DNA of 64,000 nucleotides from Duganella sacchari (GTDB lineage Bacteria; Pseudomonadota; Gammaproteobacteria; Burkholderiales; Burkholderiaceae_D), in the NCBI RefSeq assembly GCF_900143065.1, contig NZ_FRCX01000010.1:1-64000 (forward strand). The letters are read 5' to 3'. Every line of letters begins with the position of its first letter. Position 1 is the first letter of the stretch. Both the position numbers and the translations under genes were made by a program. Below, piece by piece: positions 53,014-61,993 of this stretch. The notes below the pieces were generated by a model, which saw only the letters and a program-made list of their open reading frames with translations, searched no databases and had not been told where the DNA came from.

Positions 53014-54182
53014 GGCGCACTGCCTGCACGGGCGCCCATCTCCGCATCCAGCAGCAAGGCGCCGCTGGTGACGATGTTTTCTCCACCTTTCACGCCTTCG
53101 CCCAGATAGCTGGCATCGCCGCCATGGGTCAGCATCTTGACCTGGCGGCGCTGGAAATGGCCCTTCCCGGTCTGCACGAATATATAGTTGTACAAGCCAC
53201 GATTGACCAGCGCGCTGTTCGGCACGCGCACCGCGCTGCCCTGTTCATGCAGCAGCGTACTACGCACGAACATCTCCGGCAGTAATTTACCGGCCGGGTT
53301 GTCGACGCGGGCGCGCACCACAACGCGGCGCGTGTTGGGGTCAACCGTCTGCCCAAGCTGGGTAATCGCGGCCTTGAAATGCTCGCCAGGGTAGGCATCG
53401 CTTTCCACATCGACGCCGGAGCCGAGCGTGATCCTGGCCAGCATGGATTCCGGCACGTCGATCAGCAGCCACAGTCGCTTGGGATTGGTCACCACGAACA
53501 TCGGCGCGGCCATGCCAGGGCCGACGTCCAGCGCCGGCGTTACCGTCCGTTCAGCCACCACGCCGTCCATCGGACTGGCCAGCGCAAGGTGCTGCCCCTG
53601 TCCGCGCGCTCCGTATGGGTTGATATTTTTGACGCGCTGTGCGGCGCGCACCGTTTCAGCGCGCGCCTGGGCATAATCGGCCTGTGCGGCTTCCCAATCC
53701 TTGCTGGCGATCGCCTCGCCCGGCACCAGATCCCTGGCGCGTTCGAAGACCTGGCGCTTGCGTTCTTCATCCGCCTGCGCCTTGCTCAAATCCGCAAGCG
53801 CTGCGCCGAAATCGGCGGAATCGATTTCAGCCAGTACCTGACCGCTACGTACCTTATCACCAGGCGCGGCCTTGATCGCCACCACCCGCCCAGCCACGCT
53901 CGCGCCCAGACGGGCGGTGACATCTTCGTCATATACTACGCGCGCGCTGAGGGTGTCGCCCGCCGGCACGGCGACGGCGGGCATCACTTGCGCGCGTATC
54001 ATTTCCAGCTGCGCTGCGCCGTTGGGGTATTGGAGTTCGTCGGGATTCGACGGTGCGGCCATCCCCGCGGGCGGCTGCGTCGCTGCCTGCGCTGGATGGT
54101 GTGGGGACAGCTCATATGCGATGACTACCGCTGCCGCCAGCGCCAGGGCGGCAATGGCAATCGACCTACTCTTCATATCCAT
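53010..54182 (-). CDS. RND periplasmic adaptor, locus 2
   Basis: 390-aa membrane-fusion protein: N-terminal anchor, AGRVVAIKAAPGDKVRSGQV lipoyl half, helical hairpin, second lipoyl half (LALASPMDGVVAERTVTPAL) and barrels. ATG 54182 is chosen because the longer open frame upstream overlaps the divergent response regulator gene and has no family residues. It leads an eight-gene minus-strand run ending with the ketoacyl synthase. Confidence 0.92.
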   Translation of the reverse strand: MDMKSRSIAIAALALAAAVVIAYELSPHHPAQAATQPPAGMAAPSNPDELQYPNGAAQLEMIRAQVMPAVAVPAGDTLSARVVYDEDVTARLGASVAGRVVAIKAAPGDKVRSGQVLAEIDSADFGAALADLSKAQADEERKRQVFERARDLVPGEAIASKDWEAAQADYAQARAETVRAAQRVKNINPYGARGQGQHLALASPMDGVVAERTVTPALDVGPGMAAPMFVVTNPKRLWLLIDVPESMLARITLGSGVDVESDAYPGEHFKAAITQLGQTVDPNTRRVVVRARVDNPAGKLLPEMFVRSTLLHEQGSAVRVPNSALVNRGLYNYIFVQTGKGHFQRRQVKMLTHGGDASYLGEGVKGGENIVTSGALLLDAEMGARAGSAP

Positions 54183-54251
54183 GCAATTTTCCGTGTCAGT
54201 TACAATGGTGCGGCGCCTGGCCAGTATTCTTGCGCGTGATAGTACCGAGCC

Positions 54252-54271
54252 AACCTTGCCTGAACCTTGCC
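54252..54271 (+). promoter_or_regulatory. Direct repeat in the leader of response regulator 2
   Basis: AACCTTGCC occurs twice, 2 bp apart, immediately before the ATG at 54272, where a Shine-Dalgarno would be expected and none is found. Significance is uncertain: a regulator half-site pair is possible. Confidence 0.3.
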
Positions 54272-54949
54272 ATGCCACTTTTACTTGTTGAAGACGACCG
54301 GGAACTTGCCCATGGGCTGAGCAGTTCCCTGGCGCAGTCCGACTACGCCACCGATGTGGTCTTCGACGGCCAGGCCGCGATCGACGCCTGCAAAAGCACC
54401 AGCTACGACCTGGTGATACTGGACCTGGGCCTGCCCGACATGGATGGTCTTGAGGTGCTGCGCCGTCTGCGCAAGGCGGGCATGACCACACCGGTGCTGA
54501 TCCTGACAGCCCGCTTCGATCTGGACGACCGTGTGTCGGGACTGGATGCGGGCGGCGACGACTACCTCGCCAAACCTTTCGCCTTGCCGGAACTGGAAGC
54601 GCGCATCCGCGCCCTGCTGCGGCGCGGCGCACCGCAGGAATCGCGTATCCAGTTCTGCGACATCGTGTTTGAACCTGCCACCCGGCAAGCCAGCATCCAC
54701 GGCCGCGAACTGGCGCTGACTGCCGCCGAGGCGTCGGTGCTCAAGCTGCTGCTGCGCCGTCCCGGCCGGGTGGTGAGCAAGACCCAGTTTGTCGACGACA
54801 TCTACGACCATGCCGATGAAAAAAATCCGGCCATGATTGAAGTCTTCATCAGCCGCCTGCGCCGCAAGCTGGCGGAAGCCAACTCGCAAACGCTGATACG
54901 CGCCCTGCGCGGCCTGGGTTATCGCCTGGAAGAAGCAGCGCATGAATAA
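54272..54949 (+). CDS. OmpR-family response regulator, locus 2
   Basis: 225 aa: receiver with Asp51 (LVILDLGLPDMDG) and Lys in YLAKPF, and a winged helix (about 125-222) with VSKTQFVDDIYDHADEKNPA and RALRGLGYRL. MPLLLVEDD at 54272 is the family-like start. It overlaps the kinase gene by 8 bp and diverges from the adaptor gene, which it probably regulates. Confidence 0.93.
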   Translation: MPLLLVEDDRELAHGLSSSLAQSDYATDVVFDGQAAIDACKSTSYDLVILDLGLPDMDGLEVLRRLRKAGMTTPVLILTARFDLDDRVSGLDAGGDDYLAKPFALPELEARIRALLRRGAPQESRIQFCDIVFEPATRQASIHGRELALTAAEASVLKLLLRRPGRVVSKTQFVDDIYDHADEKNPAMIEVFISRLRRKLAEANSQTLIRALRGLGYRLEEAAHE

Positions 54950-56327
54950 ACCCGCGCAATCCAGTCTGCGGCGGCAGCTACTGGTCCATCTGGCAGTTCC
55001 GCTGCTGGCGGTGCTGGGTTTGGGCGCAGCTGGAGGCGTGCTGATTGCCCGCTATGTCGGCTATCAGGTACATGACCAATGGCTGCTGGATTCGGCAATG
55101 ACGCTGGCGGCACAAATCAAGGCAAACGACAGGCAGGTACAACTGGTGCTGCCGCCAACGGCAATCCAGATGTTCGAGTGGGACCGGGTGGACCGCATCT
55201 ACTGGCAAGCATCGTCGGAGCGGCAAGGTCACCTGCTCAGCAACGCATTCCTGCCAGCGCCGCCGCTGCCCATGCGCCCTTCCAGACCACAGTTTTACGA
55301 TGCGGTGATCGACTCGCAGCCGGTGCGCGTGGTGGCGATAGACCGCCCGGCGCCGGCCGGCATCAACGACACCGTACGCATCCTGGTTGCAGAGACCATG
55401 CACAAGCGCGAGAGCGTAGCCACCAAGATTTTCTCGCAATGGGCGCCGCTGCAGATCGCCGTACTGGTGCTGGCAGCCGCCTTTATCTGGCTGGCAGTCA
55501 CACGCAATCTGAGAAAAGTGGACAGCGTCGCAGCGCGTCTCGGCGCCTACGAAACCGACAACCTGACGCCGGTGGCCGATACGGAAAGCATGCCCGCAGA
55601 AATCGCACCGCTCATCAGCGCCATCAACCGCCTGATTACAAAACTCAGCGAAGAACAGGATTCGCAAAAGCGCTTCATCTCCAACGCCGCGCACCAGCTA
55701 CGCACGCCACTGGCGACGCTGCAAGTCCAGACCCAGCGCGTCCTGCGCGAACGCGACCCGCTCAAGCACGACCAGGCGCTAGGCGATGTGCACCGGGCGG
55801 TCACGCGGTTGCACCACGTGACACAACAGTTGCTGACGCTGATGCGCTCGGAGCAGCAAACCGAAAAGCACCTCAAGCTAGCCCCGGTCGACCTGGCCGG
55901 CATCGCCCGCGAAGAAGTCGAACGCTGGGCCGACGCCGCGCTGGAAAAAGAAATCGATCTAGGCTACGAAGGCCCGGAGGACGGCGTCATGATTACCGGT
56001 GAAAGCAACCTGCTGCGCGAGTTGATCGGCAATCTGATCGACAACGCCATCCGATATCAGTCGAGCGGCGGCACCGTTACGTTGATCCTGAACGCCAGTC
56101 CAGTCACACTGGTGGTGGAAGATGATGGCCCGGGCATCCCCGAGCAGGAACGCGGCCTGGTGCTGGAACGCTTTTATCGCGGCAGCACCAGCGAACTGGC
56201 TGGCGGATGCGGGCTGGGGCTGCCGATCGCGTATGAAATCGCGGCCCGCCACGGCGCGCAACTGAGCATCGCCTCGGGGCCGGAAAACCGCGGCACGCGC
56301 GTACAGGTCACGTTTCAGCAGACATAA
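54942..56327 (+). CDS. Sensor histidine kinase, locus 2 (TctE-like)
   Basis: 461 aa. The N-terminal sensor (about residues 35-165, between two helices) resembles the 2CSK_N domain of TctE-type kinases. HisKA has NAAHQLRTPLATLQ (His about 251) and HATPase_c has NLIDNAIRYQ and GCGLGLPIAYEIA. The signal is unknown. Its stop codon runs into the A-tract that serves the TonB receptor terminator on the other strand. Confidence 0.92.
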   Translation: MNKPAQSSLRRQLLVHLAVPLLAVLGLGAAGGVLIARYVGYQVHDQWLLDSAMTLAAQIKANDRQVQLVLPPTAIQMFEWDRVDRIYWQASSERQGHLLSNAFLPAPPLPMRPSRPQFYDAVIDSQPVRVVAIDRPAPAGINDTVRILVAETMHKRESVATKIFSQWAPLQIAVLVLAAAFIWLAVTRNLRKVDSVAARLGAYETDNLTPVADTESMPAEIAPLISAINRLITKLSEEQDSQKRFISNAAHQLRTPLATLQVQTQRVLRERDPLKHDQALGDVHRAVTRLHHVTQQLLTLMRSEQQTEKHLKLAPVDLAGIAREEVERWADAALEKEIDLGYEGPEDGVMITGESNLLRELIGNLIDNAIRYQSSGGTVTLILNASPVTLVVEDDGPGIPEQERGLVLERFYRGSTSELAGGCGLGLPIAYEIAARHGAQLSIASGPENRGTRVQVTFQQT

Positions 56328-56359
56328 AAAAAGGGCTGGCGAGGGGAACACGCCAGCCC
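56326..56359 (-). terminator. Intrinsic terminator of the TonB receptor gene
   Basis: Minus strand GGGCTGGCG, loop, CGCCAGCCC, then seven T. It lies about 25 bp past the receptor stop and touches the stop of the convergent kinase gene. Confidence 0.92.
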
Positions 56360-56384
56360 AAAGAACTACTTCTACCCCCTACTA

Positions 56385-58799
56385 CTAAAACTTCATCGAA
56401 ACGCGCGCGCCAAAGGTGCGTGGGTTGTTGTAATACGCGGCCCAGATCTGCTGCGTAGGCTGGCATGGTGCGCCGACCTGCGTGCAGACTTCAATCGCGT
56501 CATACTTCACTTCCTTGTCAGTCGCGTTGTTCACGAACAGTTCAGCGGTGTAAGCCTTGCCGAACGGTTCGTAGCGCACGCTCAGGTCCAGCGTGCTGTA
56601 GGCAGCCTGCATCTTCACGCCAGGATGGCCCGGCACATCGTTGCTGAAAGCGCCTGAGCCGACGAAGGACTCGCTCTCATGGTGCAGCGACACGCGCGGC
56701 GTGACACGGCCCTTGCCGAGCGTGAAGTCATGTTCATACATCAGCGTCGCCGCAAAGGTCGGCGCGTGTTTCAGCACGCTGCCGCCAACGTTGACGGTAG
56801 GCGCAGTCGTGCCGCAGGACTGGCCATTGGCACGCGCGGCATCCACGTCGCACGACAGGAAATCGTCATAGCGCGCCTTGAGCCAGGTAGCGTTGCCGCT
56901 GAAACGGTCCACATTGGTCGGACGCCATGCCCATTCCGCTTCCACACCCTTGACCGAAGCGCCGGCCGCGTTGAAGTTCTGCAGCGTGTTGTTGACCACC
57001 TGAGACTCCAGCTTGTCCTTGTACTTCATCCAGAAGCCATCGATATTCAGCGACAGCTTGTGGTCCAGCAGATCCGACTTGAAGCCGATTTCATAGCTGG
57101 TCAGCTTTTCCGGCTTGGTGGTGGCGCCGCCATCGCCGATCGCCGGCGAGTGGAAGCCGGTGGTCACCGAGGCAAAGGTCAGGATATCTTTCGACAGCTT
57201 GTACTCCACGCGACCCAGCCAGGTGGCCTGGCCATACGCCAGATCCGCCGTGTTATCGCCGTAGGTATTGCCGCAGGTGGCCTGGTTCACCACACCGCCT
57301 GGGCCGATATTGTGGGTGTTGATGGTGCCCACGCCTGGCGTCACCAGCTGCGCGATCTGGCTTGGCGTCAGCGTCGCGCCGCGCGGTGCGTTATCCGGCC
57401 AGTTCGGGCAGGCCCAGTTCTGGCCACCGATATCGTATTTGTGATCCTTGGTATAACGTGCGCCTGCGGTCAGCTTCCACACCGGATCCAGCTCATAGCT
57501 TGCCTGTGCAAAAGCGGCTTTCGAATGCAGCTGACGGTCGCCCTGGATGAAAGACATCGCCGAGGCATACTGGCCCACGGTCGGCTGCACGAAGATCACG
57601 CTGCCGTTGGCGATATCCTGCGCCAGCATGGCTTCCGAAATCTGGCTGCGGTCAATGTCAAAGCGGATCTTGTTCTTCTCGCGGAAGAAGAACAGGCCGC
57701 CCACCCACTGCAGCGGCGCTTCCGAATCCGAGCGCAGTTGCAGCTCGTTGGAGACGCTGTCGAACTGGCCCCACTCCGTTCGGTTCTCCGCCTTGAAGCC
57801 CGGGTAGAAACCCGCATCCGCATCGCTGGCGTTACTGCGCTTCAGGCGGCTCCACGAACCCAGATACTGCGCCTCGATCCCTTCCACCGGACGCCATTGC
57901 ACCTTGGTCTTGGCGGTGATGATGGACTGGTCGAGCGTGCCCGGGGTATCGATCAGGGCCGAGCGCAGATCCTGGCCAGGCTTGGGCTCCGCCGACAGGT
58001 AGATATTGCCGGCGCCCGTGTCGCTGTAGTAGTCAACGATGAAGGTCGCCTTCAGATCCGGCGTGAACTTCCACAGCAGCGAAGCGCGCGCGCCCTGCTG
58101 ATTACCGGCGCCGTACTTCTGCGCGCCCGGCATCACGTTCGAGCCCTTGCGGAAATCGACGTAGCCGTCGTGCTGGTCCTTGATGGCAGCGATGCGCAGC
58201 GCGATATCGTCGCTGAGCGGAATATTAATCATGCCCTGCGTTTGCACGCGGTGATAGTCGCCGAGCACGATGCTGGCCGAGCCAAACACCTTGCTGGTGC
58301 TGGGCGCACCGGACACCAGGTTGACCGCACCGGCAGTCGAGTTACGGCCATTCAGCGTACCTTGCGGGCCGCGTGCCACCTCAACGTGGTTGAGGTCATA
58401 CATCAGCGCCGTCGCACCTTGGGGACGCGGCACATAGATGCCGTCCACATAAAACGCCACGGCCGGGTCGCCCAGCTCCGTGTGATTGGCCGAGCCGACG
58501 CCGCGCATGTACACGTGGACGCCGCCCGAGTCGCTGTGCGGCTCGACCACCAGGCTAGGCACCATGGCAGTCATCGTGGCCAGGTCCTTGACCTGATTAT
58601 TGGCCAGCGTGTCCTGGGTGTAGGCGGTAATCGCCAGCGGCGTGTCCTGGACCAGCGTATCGCGGCGGGTGGCCGTGACGATGATCTTCTCCATATCATC
58701 GCTGGCGGCAGGCGCATCCGGCGACGCTTGCTGGGCATAGGCGGCGCCGGTCGCAAGTGCCATCTGCGCAATGCTGAGAGCCAAAATCGTTTTTTTCAT
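56385..58799 (-). CDS. TonB-dependent outer-membrane receptor
   Basis: 804 aa. A signal peptide (ending AYAQQ) is followed by a TonB-box-like segment EKIIVTATRR, a plug domain (YMRGVGSANHTELGDPAVAF; VEVARGPQGTLNGRNSTAGA) and a 22-strand barrel ending in FGARVSMKF with C-terminal Phe. Receptors of this sort beside sugar ABC and GH1 genes often import oligosaccharides, so a beta-glucoside-type substrate is a fair inference; siderophore uptake is less likely. GAGGATAG precedes the ATG. The LacI-type palindrome 68 bp upstream predicts repression. Confidence 0.92.
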   Translation of the reverse strand: MKKTILALSIAQMALATGAAYAQQASPDAPAASDDMEKIIVTATRRDTLVQDTPLAITAYTQDTLANNQVKDLATMTAMVPSLVVEPHSDSGGVHVYMRGVGSANHTELGDPAVAFYVDGIYVPRPQGATALMYDLNHVEVARGPQGTLNGRNSTAGAVNLVSGAPSTSKVFGSASIVLGDYHRVQTQGMINIPLSDDIALRIAAIKDQHDGYVDFRKGSNVMPGAQKYGAGNQQGARASLLWKFTPDLKATFIVDYYSDTGAGNIYLSAEPKPGQDLRSALIDTPGTLDQSIITAKTKVQWRPVEGIEAQYLGSWSRLKRSNASDADAGFYPGFKAENRTEWGQFDSVSNELQLRSDSEAPLQWVGGLFFFREKNKIRFDIDRSQISEAMLAQDIANGSVIFVQPTVGQYASAMSFIQGDRQLHSKAAFAQASYELDPVWKLTAGARYTKDHKYDIGGQNWACPNWPDNAPRGATLTPSQIAQLVTPGVGTINTHNIGPGGVVNQATCGNTYGDNTADLAYGQATWLGRVEYKLSKDILTFASVTTGFHSPAIGDGGATTKPEKLTSYEIGFKSDLLDHKLSLNIDGFWMKYKDKLESQVVNNTLQNFNAAGASVKGVEAEWAWRPTNVDRFSGNATWLKARYDDFLSCDVDAARANGQSCGTTAPTVNVGGSVLKHAPTFAATLMYEHDFTLGKGRVTPRVSLHHESESFVGSGAFSNDVPGHPGVKMQAAYSTLDLSVRYEPFGKAYTAELFVNNATDKEVKYDAIEVCTQVGAPCQPTQQIWAAYYNNPRTFGARVSMKF

Positions 58800-58866
58800 T
58801 TGTCTATCCTCGCTTCTTCCATCAGTTAAGGTGGCGTGCCTGCCGGCTCTTTGGACGACTATGCAC

Positions 58867-58884
58867 GGTGGAACCGGTTCCACC
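58867..58884. promoter_or_regulatory. LacI-type operator palindrome upstream of the TonB receptor
   Basis: GGTGGAACCGGTTCCACC is an 18-bp perfect palindrome with the central CG typical of LacI-family sites, 68-85 bp before the receptor start. No second copy was noticed near the ABC operon start at 63235. Confidence 0.65.
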
Positions 58885-58962
58885 ACAAGACGCACGAAGG
58901 CGTCGGGCCATGCCGTGGCGGCCCGGGGTCTAACTAACTACAAAAACTTGGGGCAGAACTCC

Positions 58963-59047
58963 GGGGTCAGGTCCGTCATTTCTACACGACCTCATCCGTA
59001 AACGCGTGTTAAGGATGAGGTCGTGTAGAAATGACGGACCTGACCCC
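58963..59047. repeat. Perfect 35-bp inverted repeat with 15-nt loop
   Basis: Left arm 58963-58997 and right arm 59013-59047 are exact reverse complements, beginning GGGGTCAGGTCCGTCATT. The loop contains ACGCGT. It occupies much of the gap between the ABC ATPase stop and the TonB receptor. Its form is that of a REP/MITE-like dispersed element or a strong bidirectional terminator; T7 follows on the plus strand. Confidence 0.85.
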
Positions 59048-59055
59048 AAATTTTT

Positions 59056-60141
59056 TTAGAGCCGCTGTTCGCTGGCTCCGTCAAACAGGGAAATACGGCT
59101 GGTGCGGACTGAGAAGGTGATGCTGCTCTCGGTTTCGATCTGCTGCTGGTCTTGCACGATGCCAGCCACCTGGGTACCGTGGAAATCCAGCCACACTACG
59201 CGGTGCGCGCCCATGGCCTCGATCAGCGAGACCGATGCGCGCATCGTCTGACCGGCGCCGTCGCTGTGACCGACGTCGATGTCTTCGGGACGCACACCCA
59301 GCACGCACGCGTGCTTGCCGGCCAGTGGCGCCTTGAATGGATAGCCAGTCACGTCGACTGACATGTGCTGGTTGCTGAAGATGGCGCGGCCGCCCTGCTG
59401 TTCGACCTCGCCCTTGAACAGGTTCATGCCCGGCGAGCCGAGGAAGGTGGCGACGAACAGGTTGGCCGGCGTGTTGTAGATGATGTCCGGCGTGTCGAAC
59501 TGCTGCACTACGCCGCCTTTCATCACGGCCATGCGCTGCGCCAGCGTCATTGCCTCGACCTGGTCGTGGGTCACGTAGATCATGGTGGCGCCCAGCTGTT
59601 TGTGCAGCTGTTTCAGTTCGCGGCGCAGTTCTGTGCGCAGCTTGGCGTCGAGGTTGGACAGTGGTTCGTCAAACAGCATGACGTCGGCTTCGCGCACGAT
59701 GGCGCGGCCGATGGCGACGCGTTGGCGCTGGCCACCGGACAGGTTGGCCGGCTTGCGCTTGAGCAGCGGCCCCAGTTGCAGCATGTCGGAGGCGCGCGAG
59801 ACGCGGCGCGCGATCTCCGCTTTCGGCGTGCCATTGATGCGCAAGCCGAAGGACATATTCGATTCCACGTTCATGGTTGGATACAGCGCATAGGACTGGA
59901 ACACCAGCGCGATGCCGCGGTCTTTGGGATCGGCCCAGGTCATGTCTTTGCCGCCAATTTCGATCTGGCCGGCGCTGGTGTCGATCAGGCCTGCGATACT
60001 GTGCAGCAGTGTGGATTTGCCGCAGCCCGATGGACCGAGCAGCACCACGAACTCCCCTGCTTTCACGTCCAGGTTCAAGGACTCGATGACCTTGTTGCCA
60101 CCGAGTTGGATCTGCAAATTACGAATAGCTACGTTAGACAT
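59056..60141 (-). CDS. Sugar ABC transporter ATP-binding protein (UgpC/MalK type)
   Basis: 361 aa. Walker A GPSGCGKST, signature LSGGQRQRVAIGRA, Walker B VMLFDEPLSNLDA and H-loop VTHDQVEAM are all present. The C-terminal TOBE/regulatory domain (about 240-361) is typical of MalK/UgpC ATPases, which power sugar importers. It is the last gene of the operon, 2 bp after the permease. Confidence 0.94.
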   Translation of the reverse strand: MSNVAIRNLQIQLGGNKVIESLNLDVKAGEFVVLLGPSGCGKSTLLHSIAGLIDTSAGQIEIGGKDMTWADPKDRGIALVFQSYALYPTMNVESNMSFGLRINGTPKAEIARRVSRASDMLQLGPLLKRKPANLSGGQRQRVAIGRAIVREADVMLFDEPLSNLDAKLRTELRRELKQLHKQLGATMIYVTHDQVEAMTLAQRMAVMKGGVVQQFDTPDIIYNTPANLFVATFLGSPGMNLFKGEVEQQGGRAIFSNQHMSVDVTGYPFKAPLAGKHACVLGVRPEDIDVGHSDGAGQTMRASVSLIEAMGAHRVVWLDFHGTQVAGIVQDQQQIETESSITFSVRTSRISLFDGASEQRL

Positions 60142-60143
60142 GT

Positions 60144-61109
60144 TTAACCCTTCACAGCGCCAGAAGCGATGCCGCGCACGAACCAGCGGCCAGAAATAAA
60201 GTAGAGCGCCAGCGGCACGACCGAGGTCAGGATGGTCGCCGCCATATTCACGTTGTACAGCCGCTCGCCAGTGGTGGTGTTGATGATGTTATTCAGCTGC
60301 ACCGTCATCGGCAGATGCTCGGAACCCGCAAACACCAGGCCAAGCAGGAAGTCGTTCCAGATGCCGGTCACCTGCATGATGACGGCAACCACGATCACCG
60401 GCGTCGACATCGGTACCATCAGCTGCAGGAAGATACGCCAGAAACCACCGCCATCGATACGCGCGGCCTTGAACAGTTCCAGCGGCAGCGCGGCATAGTA
60501 GTTACGGAACAGCAGCGTCATCACCGGCATGCCGAAGATGGTGTGGATAAGGATGATGCCCGGCAGAGAGCTGAACAGGTTCACCGACGCCAGCACGCGC
60601 ACCAGCGGGTAGATCATCACCTGCACCGGTATGAAGGCGCCCATCATCAGGATCGCAAACAGGAAGCCGGCGCCACGCGGACGCCAGAACGACAGCGCAT
60701 AGCCGTTCACCGCACCGATCGCTATCGATAAAATGGTGCTGGGGACAACGATGGCGACCGAGTTCCAGAAGCCGCCACGGATACCGTTGCACTCCAGGCC
60801 CGTACACGCCGATGACCAGGCTTGGGTCCATGGCTCCAGCGTGAAGTGCTGCGGCAGCGCAAACAGCGTACCGAGACGGATCTCTTCCATCGGTTTCACC
60901 GACGTCACCAGCATCACGTACAGCGGCAGCAGGAAGAACAGCGCGGCGATCATCAGGAAGGCATACACGCCGATGCGCGCCGGTGTCCACGCCAGGCTGC
61001 GGCGTGGACGCGGTGTCGGGATGCTGGCGTCGTTGGCGGCATTGGGGTGCGCAGGTTCAGCGGCGGCAACGCCGGTGGTTTTATCGAGTTTCACAACTTG
61101 TCCCATCAT
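60144..61109 (-). CDS. Sugar ABC permease (MalG type)
   Basis: 321 aa with about six helices after a ~40-residue hydrophilic N-terminus. The EAA loop is ELFKAARIDGGGFWRIFLQL. It pairs with the MalF-type permease encoded upstream, whose stop overlaps its ATG by 4 bp. Confidence 0.92.
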   Translation of the reverse strand: MMGQVVKLDKTTGVAAAEPAHPNAANDASIPTPRPRRSLAWTPARIGVYAFLMIAALFFLLPLYVMLVTSVKPMEEIRLGTLFALPQHFTLEPWTQAWSSACTGLECNGIRGGFWNSVAIVVPSTILSIAIGAVNGYALSFWRPRGAGFLFAILMMGAFIPVQVMIYPLVRVLASVNLFSSLPGIILIHTIFGMPVMTLLFRNYYAALPLELFKAARIDGGGFWRIFLQLMVPMSTPVIVVAVIMQVTGIWNDFLLGLVFAGSEHLPMTVQLNNIINTTTGERLYNVNMAATILTSVVPLALYFISGRWFVRGIASGAVKG

Positions 61110-61990
61110 GCCCCCATCGCAGCGCGGCGGTTACGCACAAAATACAGCGGCGCGACGATGGCCAGTACTGTCAGCAGCAGTACGATCGAAGCAGCGGAAG
61201 CCAGGCCGATATTGGCGCGGCCGAACAGATAATCCATGATGAACTTGGCCGGCACTTCGCTGGCGGTGCCAGGACCGCCCTGCGTCATGGCGACGACAGC
61301 GTCGAATACCTTCACCACCATCACGAACAGCAGCACGAAGGCGGTCGATACCGAGGCCCCCAGCATCGGCAGCACGATGCTGCAGTAGACGCGCCAGCGC
61401 GGGATGCCGTCGATACGGGCGGCCTTCCAGATTTCCTCATCCACGCCCCGCAGGCCGGACAGCATCAGCGCCATCACCAGGCCGGACGCCTGCCACACGG
61501 TGGCGATCACGATGGTATAGATGGCCATGTCCTGGTCGACAATCCAGTCGAATTGCGCATTGGCCCAGCCCATTTTATGCAGCACTTCCTGGATGCCCAG
61601 TTCGGGATTCAGTATCCACTGCCAGATCAGGCCCGTGGCCACGAACGACATCGCATACGGATACAGGAACACGGTACGCAATGCACCTTCCGCCATCACC
61701 TTCTGGTCGATGAACACCGCCAGCAGGAAGCCGATCAGCAGGCACAGGGCGATGAACAGCACGCCGTAGAGCGCGACGTTTTGCAGCGACAGCAGCCAGC
61801 GCTCGTTGTTGAACAGGCGGACATACTGCGAGGCGCCGACAAAGTCGCTGGCCGGGAAAGTGCGCGAGCTACTGACTGATACGCGCGCCGTCCACAGCAT
61901 GGTGCCGAGGTAGGCCAGCAGCACGGTCAACGCCATCGGCAGGATGGCGACGTAGGCCGCGAATGAAACGTTGATACGTTTCTTGAACAT
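61106..61990 (-). CDS. Sugar ABC permease (MalF type)
   Basis: 294 aa, six helices. The EAA loop is EEIWKAARIDGIPRWRVYC. It forms the transmembrane heterodimer with the next permease and follows the substrate-binding-protein gene by 3 bp. Confidence 0.92.
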   Translation of the reverse strand: MFKKRINVSFAAYVAILPMALTVLLAYLGTMLWTARVSVSSSRTFPASDFVGASQYVRLFNNERWLLSLQNVALYGVLFIALCLLIGFLLAVFIDQKVMAEGALRTVFLYPYAMSFVATGLIWQWILNPELGIQEVLHKMGWANAQFDWIVDQDMAIYTIVIATVWQASGLVMALMLSGLRGVDEEIWKAARIDGIPRWRVYCSIVLPMLGASVSTAFVLLFVMVVKVFDAVVAMTQGGPGTASEVPAKFIMDYLFGRANIGLASAASIVLLLTVLAIVAPLYFVRNRRAAMGA

Positions 61991-61993
61991 GAC

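Noticed and set aside
54183..54632. 150-codon N-terminal extension of the locus 2 adaptor
   Set aside because: It runs over the divergent response regulator start, is Arg/Pro/Ser-rich without structure, and the internal ATG gives a normal membrane anchor.
56679..58829. 716-codon plus-strand frame opposite the TonB receptor
   Set aside because: Composition is typical of an antisense shadow, and the receptor signatures on the minus strand are complete.
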